64,000 nucleotides of DNA, taken from assembly GCF_000003195.3 (NCBI RefSeq), contig NC_012871.2, forward strand, positions 18,048,658 to 18,112,657. The letters are read 5' to 3'. The notes under the pieces are model-generated. The model did not search any database. It had not been told where the DNA came from and saw only the letters and a program-made list of their open reading frames with translations. Every line of letters starts with the position of its first letter. Positions within the stretch are counted from its first letter, which is position 1. Origin of the DNA: Sorghum bicolor. Its lineage: Eukaryota > Streptophyta > Magnoliopsida > Poales > Poaceae. A program made the translations under genes and the position numbers. This document shows positions 1 through 9,035 of this stretch, in pieces.

Positions 1-371
1 GCTCATTTTCTATTTGAGACACAAATGTGTCAGTCACACTCACTCTAGGAAATGATCCAGCTGGGCCATTCACTAGCTCATCACCATAATCTTGGCATAT
101 CTCCAGCAATACTTCTAAGGCTGCTACTTGGGCACCCTCCCAAGGAGTTTGACCATCGGACTCTACTATCCAACCTAGCCACTGTGGGTTATTTGGACAA
201 GGGGGAACTGTAATTTGGACATCTACCCAAGGTAAAGCTCCTGCATGCTCAGACTCGGTCCAAGTTTACTTAGGTGGTTCCTCATATCCAACTGAACTTA
301 GCACCCTCCACAACAAAGTAGGAGTGCCAAACATGTCCAGAAAAGTCTCACTTGCGTGTGGGGCTGCCATC
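1..371 (-). pseudogene. Unrecognised repeat-borne ORF, 5' part, one in-frame stop
   Basis: Read on the minus strand from an ATG at 371, the frame stays open to the window edge except for one TAA about 34 codons in. The start reads MAAPHASETFLDMFGTPTLL and a later stretch reads SDGQTPWEGAQVAALEVLLE. It looks like real protein: acidic and aromatic residues are evenly spread, and there is a helix-like AQVAALEVLLEICQ segment. I do not recognise a named domain; similar ORFs are, to my recollection, common in grass repeats. It lies about 0.9 kb downstream of the primer binding site of element N on the same strand, so it is probably part of that element's internal region. The rest is off the window. 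Function unknown. Confidence 0.45.
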
Positions 372-1288
372 TGTAGAAAGACCACATTTGAGTAAGGGAG
401 ATTAATTACAAGGAAAGGTAAATAGATATATTTTCAGAATTTAATACCCAAGTAGTACATAAGGAATGTATGAATGATTCATGATGCATGCACGTTCCAT
501 ACGTCCTTTCCATTCCTAGAAGAAAGTTCTAACGGTATAGTCGGTGGCATACATACGTGCACTCTTTATACGCAACTACACAGTCTACACGTTTCGTTGT
601 TAGTGTACCTACAGAAAATTTCATTTCAGCCCAACCTCACAATAGTATATGTGCAGAAATGTAAATCCAATCATCAGCAATCAAGCTAGATACTCCGATA
701 TATATTCCCGAACATATATCGCAGCACACTACCCATTTTGGATACTCCCACATATACATCAAATATGTATACATGGCTGCACCTACTACCCAAAATTAAG
801 TACCTTCATATATACATGTGTAAAACATGTAAATATTCCAGTAACCACAGCTAACACTCCCCTAGACCGACGGTTGGACGGTCATGCTCTCACAGCTCAC
901 ACTTACCGTAGCGTAGAGGCATATAGACCCATACATTACCACTCAAGCAAGTGGCATCCATACAATTTCACGCCGTATGGACGACGAAAGAAAACAAACA
1001 ATGCTTAACATGGCGTAGAGGTATGTGATCCATTCATTACCACTTAAGTAAGTGGCATCCATATTATTGCACGCCATATGGACGATGAAAGGAAAACCCC
1101 CATGTTAGTAATATTAAGCCACCTAGAAGTCCTTATATGGGCATAAAGGTTATGACCACTGGCATGGTATAAGTTATTAAAACATTTTTAAAACAGCCCT
1201 ATGTATAATCTAATTTTGCCAAATTAGTTTGGAAAAACCAAATTCATTTGCTTTTAAATACATTTATGATGGTTAAACGCTTAATCTT
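372..1288 (-). other. Untranslated internal leader of element N
   Basis: No coding signal was found between the ORF start at 371 and the primer binding site. It contains two diverged copies of a short segment with a GTGGCATCCAT core and a following GCC(A/G)TATGGACGA core, at about 930-985 and 1030-1090. It is otherwise AT-rich. The interpretation as a leader follows from the neighbouring primer site and LTR. Confidence 0.4.
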
Positions 1289-1300
1289 GCTCTGATACCA
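1289..1300 (-). other. Primer binding site, initiator-Met tRNA type (element N)
   Basis: The minus strand reads TGGTATCAGAGC, the classic plant retrotransposon primer site complementary to the 3' end of initiator methionine tRNA. It is two bases from the LTR end (TGTTACA on the minus strand). It fixes the orientation of element N as minus, with its 5' LTR to the right and internal region to the left. Confidence 0.8.
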
Positions 1301-1302
1301 GC

Positions 1303-4300
1303 TGTAACAGAACCATCCAATTTATAAGAATTCAAGTGAATTAGCGACCACGGAGGCAGTCGAGCCAATGGACTTGAACCCATATAAACCCGGTAGTCTG
1401 ACGAAATCTCAAAAGACCTCGATTCAACCAACATACAACCAAGATCGTACATGATCAAGCATCACCGTCACAGATTACACACATTCATCTCCGAACATAG
1501 TTTTACAACACATCAGAGTTTAAAAGAGGTTATTACAAACCAGAGCAGTAGCGGAAACAAAGTAGTTTTTAAACATCACACACTCAGTTTATATTACATG
1601 CCAGTTCTATGGTCAAACCCAACAGAAGCACAACTGAAGATAAAGAAGGTGATCACGCCCATGATCTATTCATCGTCCGCAGCCGGATGATGACAGCTAG
1701 CACAGTAGCCGTGATAAACGACATCGTCTGCAACAAGGGTAAATAAAACCCTGAGTACGAGAAGGTACTCAGCTAGACTTACCCGTCATAAACCAGAAAT
1801 AAAGTGACATCAAGGAGTATGCAAGGCTGATTTTGTGGGCTGGTTGGACTCACCTTTTTGCATAAAAAGCCTTAGTGGTAAGTAACTCATTTATAATATT
1901 TCAGCAGCAGGTTCATTACTTAACAGCTATTCACTAGATTAGCACCTGTTCTAAGCATACACTTGAGTATTTAAACATCACAATAATAACCATATCTGGA
2001 TTATCACTTAGCTATCAACATTCTCATCATAACCATAGAGTTTATTTAGTGAGTTCTACGTGCGACTGTCCGTGTCAAGTTCTCACTATCCGGGAGAGAC
2101 GGCGATTCGAATCGATTCCTATCCAGATGGAGGGGGTATTCCTAGCACTCACCCAAGCATACTTCATGAGGGCAGCTCGGATCACCTTTAGCACAACTCC
2201 GGACCAATTCGCGGGTCCGTACGGCGCCGCACCCCCAGGGACCGCCAATCTGCCAGGGTCAGGACTCTAACCTGACACCTCGGTCTTACGCTATTGACTC
2301 CCTGCACATCCTTACTACTAACCGGGGTGCGCACTTTAACCAGATCGGGGTATCCGGCCGGAGATGCACTCGTAGGCTTCGCGGTCGGAACGACTTATCC
2401 GGCCAGCTAAGTGTTAGGCATGCGTTCAACATGACACGAGGACGTTACATCGAATCGGTCCTTAATCGACACAGACGGGGATAGATTCACACCCAAGACC
2501 TCCATGCCTTGTTGCTGCACTATCGTCCTCCCGCCCGGTCTCAAGTTCATCATTTAGTACATGGTTATTTTCACGATAGCAAATATAGCCAACCGTGATC
2601 ATCATCCACCTAACTCTCGCAGGTGACAGGAAATCACCCGGCTTCTACCGAGCTAAGCATGGCTAAGCATTATTTCGATCCTGGACCTACTTAGGTGAGG
2701 TATGAGGTGGACAAGGTAGTTAAACATGCAGCAAAGGTGTCATATCAACGCCTAACACTTAATGCAACAATATACAACCATAGTCAATTGATAGCTGAAC
2801 AAGATAGTAAAATAATAGGAGGCTTATTATGCTCCGGGGCTTGCCTTCGACGTAGGTGGACGGGCGATGGTCGGGGCACTCCGGCAAGTCCTCCTCCTCC
2901 TCAGCTCCTCGAGGTGGCTCCCCTTGTTGACCTTCCGACTCCGGCAGCTCGAACTCCAACACGGTCACGCCCTTGGGTACACCTATGTATGCATGACAAG
3001 GAGATAAATATAGAGAATGCACATATGATGCATGATGTTATGATGAAGAGCCAAAGGAGCATCAACAAGGTATAACATGGTATAAACTCCTAAGATTAAG
3101 TGAATCATAGAATAACTAGTAAGTGCATACTTCTTCTCTAGTAGAGAGGCTAACTAGACAAGTTAAACAACCTTAGTCACTCCTATTCAGTCACTGGTTT
3201 TGTAGACAGACCAATTTGTCACAAGTTTCAGCTATAACTTAAGAATCAGTTGGCCAAACTAAGCAAGCAGATACTTTCTGGAAAGCTTAGTAAATTGTCT
3301 ACAATTTACTTTTAGATTTCTCAGAATGATTCCCAACCGAAATATGCTAAAACATACAAAGTTGGCTGGCTGTCCTGGAAAATCCAGAGAGCAAGCACTT
3401 TGCAGCAGCTACTTGTAACATGCATAAATTTTAAACTACTCCACCAAATGTCATGAAACTTGGACACGAAGTAGATAAACAAGTTAGCTACAAGTTTGTT
3501 GTAGACAAGTTTCCCAGAAAACATCATCTTCAATTAGTTCTTAAGCAATTGCTGTCAGCTACACAGAATTGCTCTAGGAAAGGCATAATTAGCAAAAATA
3601 ATATTTTGCACATAACAAGATTGTATTAAAGGGTCAATCCAAATGCATCAGTGAATAGAACATGTCTAAGAAACACTAGAAAACATCATGGCAAGGTCTA
3701 AACTCATTTCTATCATCACCTTTTCTATTTATTTAATTATTAAGGTGATTTAATAAACCTGCACCCCATGTGTTCCAAAAATTCTAAGAAAATTACAGCA
3801 AGCTACTTATGCTAACACAAGGTTACTGTAAAATTTTCAGAGCACTTGCACATACAGCTTGTGAAATACAAAAATAACAAGCTAGCAAAGGCATGCAAGG
3901 CATAAATGTTAAACCCTATCAAAAAGTGTCAAACAACAGATTTCAGATTTTTTCTAACTTTGTTTACCCATAAGTACAAGACTCAGCAAGTTTCACCACA
4001 AAAGGAGCTATAACTTAATTATTAAAAATACCACAAGTAGCTCCTATTTGATCAAGAATTATTTATAACTTCACAATCAGGCCTCCAAAAATCATGATAA
4101 ATTTATCAGAGCCTATTCACATCATAAGAAACAACACCCTAAATTTACATGGCCACCAAATCAACAGATCTCAAGATATAATTATCCCCTATTTAATCAA
4201 GATTAAATCATATATATTTATTCCTGCAAAAACATGGCATGCTTCATATTTTTAATAAAAACTAGATTGCTACTAGAACTTAGCAAATTGGAACCATGCC

Positions 4301-5813
4301 ATTTGGATCTATAAAACTCGAGATATGAATTTTTCAAAAACAGCAAAGGATCTGCTACACAGTGACCAGAGATGTGAGAGGGAGAGACTGACACACGGAA
4401 CCCACGCGACAGAGCGACAAAGACAAGGGAGACGCTCGTCGCCGGCGAAACTCGACGACGGCGAGGTCTTGGTCGGATCCAAGGGCATCTACGTGTTCCT
4501 CTCCTCAAGGCGGACTTGTTGACATAACTTACTCGCGCTCTACTGGACCCTAGGGTGCTCGCCGTCGGGAATGGCGGCTCGGCGGCGCTGCGGGCGATAC
4601 GCCGGCGTGCACGGCCGATGCCGTCCCGGTTGAGGTTCACGCTGACCATCAGTGAGCCAAGGGAAAGTGATAGGAACAAGAATGGAGGGAAATGGTGGAG
4701 CAGAGTGGCCTGGCCACGTCGCCGGTGAGCTCGGGTGAAACTCCGGCGAGGGAGAACGGCTCGGAGCTCGGCAATGCCGCCTCACCTGTGCTCGGCAGTG
4801 GCCAAGGAGGTGACACCGAGGCAGAGGAAGCTTTGGCGGAGCTTTTGGCAGGCTGGCTTGGCCGGAGGCGCGGTGGAGCGGCCGGAAAAGCTCGCCGAGA
4901 CGTGGCGGAGCTCACCGAGGCGATGGCGGAGCGAAATGGGAGGCTCTGGTGGAGTGGATGTCGTGTCTGAGGCACGGGGTGGCTCCGTGGCGGCTTGAGG
5001 GCTTCGTCCAAGCTGACAGGCAGGACCGTCGATGGCGTACGGCCGACACCTGGCCGGACACGCGGCGGCGGACGACGTCTGTCCAAAACTGAATCGAGGA
5101 TTCAGTCGCCAGCGTCAGTGACTGAAAACCGAAGTTCAACGACGTTTTACTCTCAGCTCAATCGATGGTTTTGGCTTGGATTTGATCCTCTGGACAGAGC
5201 TACATGAGTTCTACAAGTTTGCTTACAAGATCAAAGCCTAACTCAGTCTGGATTTCAATCTACAAGGCTCCCAACAACCCTACCTCGAAACTGTGAGATT
5301 CAAGACTTAGCCAAATTCGGCTAAGTGTAGAAACAACACTGATTTTTGGCTTGTGGGCAAAATTTTAATGGGTTCCAAGCTTTTTCATGAAAAGTCATCA
5401 ACATAACTTTTGTAGCTTACGAAGTTTACTACAACTTTGTTTTAGGAGTCATTTACATGCAAGGTCTCTAACATCAATTTCATAAAACATCTTTGAAAAG
5501 AGGTCTAGGGGGTCAAATAGGTCAATCTAGGGATAACCATGACCTAAAGACATTTTTGGCCAAAACCTTCAACATGAACTTTGTTCAAAAGGTTGTTCTA
5601 AACATGATTAAAGTACTTTGGAAGACATTGTACACTTGTATGCCTTAGTCACCCATTACAATCAACCATAGCAAGTCATATGGCAATTTAGTCACATAGT
5701 ACATGTAGCAAATGGCATGTGATCTTGGTATGATGCTCATGAGTGATCATGATGATGCTTATGTTGATGCAATGCTCATGGTTAACATGCAAGCTAACAC
5801 TAAGAGTGTTACA
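1303..5813 (-). repeat. Long 5' LTR of element N (about 4.5 kb)
   Basis: On the plus strand the segment starts TGTAACAG next to the primer site and ends AGTGTTACA, so the LTR termini are TGTAACA and TGTTACA, a short inverted repeat with TG...CA ends. At 5813 the sequence switches abruptly to gag-like coding sequence of element M. LTRs of this size are typical of some grass chromoviral Ty3/gypsy families such as Tekay. A GC-rich island lies at about 4360-5140 in otherwise AT-rich sequence; short ORFs there are not convincing. The partner LTR would be left of the window, so the 5 bp target duplication cannot be checked. Confidence 0.6.
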
Positions 5814-5859
5814 CATGTCCTCTATCAAAATTTTCAGCACCAGATTCATCAGATTGATG

Positions 5860-6020
5860 TCGAGGAGCCCTCCGTCCATCTGCAGGTATGCGTGCATCAA
5901 GCATCCTCTCCATGGCCTGCAAGAGTGAGTCTGCCATTTGGCGCAACTCAGCCCGTGCAACAGGGGGTTCTTCTTCTCCATGATGATCACCATGAATACT
6001 TGAGTTGGATCTTGTTATGT
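5860..6020 (-). pseudogene. gag N-terminal fragment of element M
   Basis: The minus strand encodes EEEPPVARAELRQMADSLLQ followed by AMERMLDARIPADGG, a typical N-terminal gag segment of plant Ty3/gypsy polyproteins. The frame is cut just left of this by the end of the element N LTR at 5813, so N inserted into the start of M's gag. The acidic leader before it has no clear ATG in frame, and TTTGCTTTAG just upstream could be a splice acceptor of a leader intron. Nothing catalytic is present here. Confidence 0.5.
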
Positions 6021-6663
6021 TAGCACTAAAGCAAAATATAGTGGAATGGGTAAATTTATGGAATCACACAACCTCACCTCTTACTTACCAATGCTTTTTC
6101 CTATTCTCAAGGAAAATGAATTATGCTAGTGTAGCAGCTCAACAAAAGTGATTCTGAGGTCGCAAGGATTACAAGTCGAATGTTCTGGTTTCAGTTTTGG
6201 GTGGAGCTATAGGTGGCTAAACAAGGGAGGCTACGGTACTGAAAATGAAGTGGTTTGATGTGCTCAAAAGATATAATGTTGCTGATATATAAATCACCAA
6301 GAATTTGAATATGTAAACTAAATTTTTCAGTGAGCAAACCGCAATATAGCCCTTTCCTCTTCTTCTACTTTTTTCTGTTCTTTCTCTTTTCTTTTCTCTG
6401 AATTGTTTTTCTCTGACTTTTTTTTGAACTCTTTTTTTACTAACAAGGGTGCGGATAACAAATGAAACACAACACAATATATGTAAAGAGGATGATTAGC
6501 AACTTGATGAACACAAAAAGACAAGATAACAGTACCGTCAAAGGGCTTTAGGATTTTTTATGGATTTTTCAGTGGACTATAGGTGAGAACAAATCAGTAA
6601 CAAATGATAGATAAACTAAAGGTATATATGTGGATGATTGTGAGATCTACCGTGACAACGAAA
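6021..6663 (-). other. Leader region of element M
   Basis: No supported gene. It holds a long pyrimidine/T-rich stretch at 6356-6440 (plus strand) whose minus-strand complement is A/G-rich. It lies between the M primer binding site and the gag fragment, as expected for a 5' untranslated leader. Confidence 0.35.
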
Positions 6664-6675
6664 GCTTTGATACCA
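6664..6675 (-). other. Primer binding site, iMet-like variant (element M)
   Basis: The minus strand reads TGGTATCAAAGC, one base different from the usual initiator-Met primer site. It lies two bases from an LTR end (plus-strand TGATAGGTAC at 6678). Confidence 0.6.
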
Positions 6676-6677
6676 GT

Positions 6678-7645
6678 TGATAGGTACTGATATGGATCGA
6701 GGGCGGCCCGATCTTCACGACAGTAGATCAAGGAGAACAAGGATAACTTGCTACGAACAGCGGGTAACTAGCTTTATACCTGACAAAGGTTGGATGCGAC
6801 CAAGCGACAGGGAGAGAGGCACCGAAACCTCGAAGACTTCGACTCGATCTCTGAACGACCGCAGAACCACAATTCGGAACTAATCCACACAATACGGCGC
6901 AGCCAAACGGAAGCCGTAGAGTACGAAGTAGGGGAACCCAGAGGATTCACTTCACAAGTCCAAGAAGAACAAGGAAGAACAAAGGTTGAGTAAGGCACTC
7001 AGCAGCGTGGCTACAATATCATGTAGTTTATCAAAATGATCAAAGGTTGCTAATAGTTTAGAGGTAGGGAATATTTATAATAAGAACAACCCTCCTAGAT
7101 AGGTATGCAAATGAAATTGAGTTTTTGATGGAAAGCAATGTGAAAGGTCCCCTCGGAATGGATTCCCGAACTGGCTTCGCGTGACTATTGGCCTCCAGAG
7201 CAGTTTCCAATAAACTAACCATAACTTCTTATTGGGAAGTCCAAATGACGAACCATTTCTTGGGTGTGAAACTAGACTCCAAGAGCTTTCCAGCAATGTA
7301 TGCCATCCAGCACGAAACATTATAGATTGGTATAGTTTTACTTGGCAAGTTGTACCAATATTCTGTCACGACAGAATGTTGACCTTCTGAGCAGTCTGTA
7401 CTAATTCTTGTCTACAGGCAATATGGAGTATCCAAACTGGTCGCCACTAGATTCATTGGAAAGTACACTCGACAAGCTTTCCAACATGTCCTCATGGGCC
7501 TTCATAGCTTTTGTGAGTAAAAAAATTATGAAGATTTCTTTACACTGGTCCATTTTTGACTTCCATTGGTCCGTTTTTGACTCTGTGGTCTGTTTTGTAG
7601 TGTCTTCTAGGACTTGCACTGGACTGTTCTTTAGGGTCTGATTCA
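6678..7645 (-). repeat. LTR of element M
   Basis: The left end TGATAG is fixed by the adjacent primer site. The right end is less certain. I place it at 7645, where the minus strand starts TGAATCAG directly after a purine tract (GAAGAAGAGAAGG, 7646-7660). A minus-strand TATAAATA-like box lies near 7071-7080. The LTR therefore has a primer site on one side and a polypurine tract with pol tail on the other. About 970 bp if both ends are right. Confidence 0.45.
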
Positions 7646-7896
7646 TCCTTCTCTTCTTCTATATACCTAAGTACAATCAATGTAGAACACTTAGGTAGTA
7701 TATTATTCTCATTAATGTTAAAATGAATCTCACAAAGTAGCGCGTGGACCTTTTGTTGTAGCTTCTTTGCATGACTACGTGTAACCGGTCCATCGATTAC
7801 TTGGGCTGGTGTCGGTGTAGGTAACTCTTGAGTGGTTGTAGCTTGACTTAGAGCTTGTGACATCTTGCTTGCTAGCATGGTCATATCAGGATTCAT
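7540..7896 (-). pseudogene. Ty3/gypsy polyprotein C-terminal tail
   Basis: Minus-strand ORF of 118 codons with the motif GPVTRSHAKKLQQKVHALL, a tail found at the C-terminus of many grass Ty3/gypsy pol proteins after the integrase. It is followed by an acidic EEEKDESDPKE stretch and a short repeat (KNGPMEVKNGPV). The upstream part of pol is missing: at about 7897 the sequence changes to fragment K. The ORF runs across the proposed polypurine tract into the M LTR, which is common for 3' ends of pol. No enzyme domain remains. Confidence 0.5.
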
Positions 7897-8290
7897 TCAA
7901 GAAATCACTCAAATCTCAATCCTCTCTAGGCTCTTGCTTCTCTCTTGCACCACAAGGTGATTCTCAGTTGATCAAATGGGCAAGAGACCTCCCATTGATG
8001 AGGTGGAGGAGTATAAATACTCCCCATCAAGTCCAAGTGCCAGCCAATCAAATTCCATAGAAAACGAGTGAACCAGATGCGCTTGATGTTGCACCGGACG
8101 CACTCCGCAGAGGGCCTGGAGCTACATTAATGGCTAGTTGTACTTGCAAACCTACCTCACATCAGACGCACCAATAGATCGTTCATTGTCTCACCTAGAG
8201 CTCGTTCGGTGAGAAGCCGATTTGCAACCCTCTCTGGGTAAGGGACTAGACGCACCCTATAGGGTCCAGTGTGTGCGTCCGGTGCCTAAC
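7897..8290 (-). repeat. Old LTR-like fragment K, left half
   Basis: Non-coding. It contains a TATA-like GAGTATAAATACTCC near 8009-8023 and copies of the ACCGGACGC / GCGTCCGGTG motif near 8093 and 8275, the same motif that clusters in solo LTR J. The right half is at 22385-22765, on the far side of elements A and D. The outer ends are not defined. Confidence 0.4.
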
Positions 8291-8295
8291 CCTAG

Positions 8296-8989
8296 TGTTG
8301 ACACCGTTTTTGGGCACGTGTCCATGATCGGTAAAGTATGGATCGGTAAGATGAGATGGTGGTACCTGATCTGCAGGGTGAGTTGCCGATGGAGGTAATT
8401 GCCGATAGAAGGACGGTTGAACATGGCTAAGTCTATGGTGACGATGTGTCTGTGCCGATATCTACGACAAGGGAGTCTGCCGATGATATGGGAGAAGAGT
8501 CCGGAAGTTGCCGATCGATTTGTGGAAGAGTTCCAGTTTGTCACGGGAGGATAGCTTTATGTTTTCCTTAGTTGTTTAAATCGTTTTGTATACGGATTCT
8601 GTGTAATTTGGAATTTGACTTCTAGTCGTGTCTGGTTGTAGCTCTTTAAGCAGGGTATAAATATAGACCCTAGGGCTTTGTAATGAAACATCTATCAATC
8701 AAACAAACACAAGTTTTTACTCATATTCCAGCATCTACTTTTCGACGACTTCGTCATACTTTTTCCTTTTCATTACGAGTTCTTAGGAATTCGTCGACTT
8801 AAGCTCGACGTGTTCTCAAGTTCCGCGTGAATACCTCTTGGCCGTGACATCCAGGCGCATCGCTGTTGTCGGGACCAAAGTGTTCAAGTTACCACCCTTG
8901 CCGATAGTAAGGTCAAATCAGCTGGCACGCCTTAACGTTTGAATCGGGTATTAGCCCTTTGTGTTTGCAGATCAGCTTTTGCACCAACA
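8296..8989 (+). repeat. 5' LTR of element A
   Basis: Starts TGTTGACACC and ends GCACCAACA. TATA box TATAAATA at 8656-8663, giving a likely transcription start near 8690. Repeats at 20020-20714. Confidence 0.93.
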
Positions 8990-8996
8990 CATCTTT

Positions 8997-9014
8997 TGGC
9001 TTGCCCAGTGGGAC
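8997..9014 (+). other. Candidate primer binding site of element A
   Basis: The first TGG after the LTR begins TGGCTTGCCCAGTGGGAC. Position and TGG start fit a primer site, but it is not a clean match to a tRNA 3' end I can name, so the tRNA is left open. Confidence 0.35.
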
Positions 9015-9035
9015 CGATTCAAGATCAAGATCGAC

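Noticed and set aside
649..1008. 119-residue plus-strand ORF
   Set aside because: Antisense to the leader of N, low-complexity His/Tyr/Thr content, no homology signal.
1289..1300. tRNA gene from the TGGTATCAGAGC match
   Set aside because: Only the 3'-end complement is present; no cloverleaf. It is a primer binding site.
4218..5207. Cluster of overlapping ORFs up to 153 residues on both strands
   Set aside because: All lie in the GC-rich island of the N LTR, overlap each other in several frames and read as low-complexity Arg/Pro/Ser.
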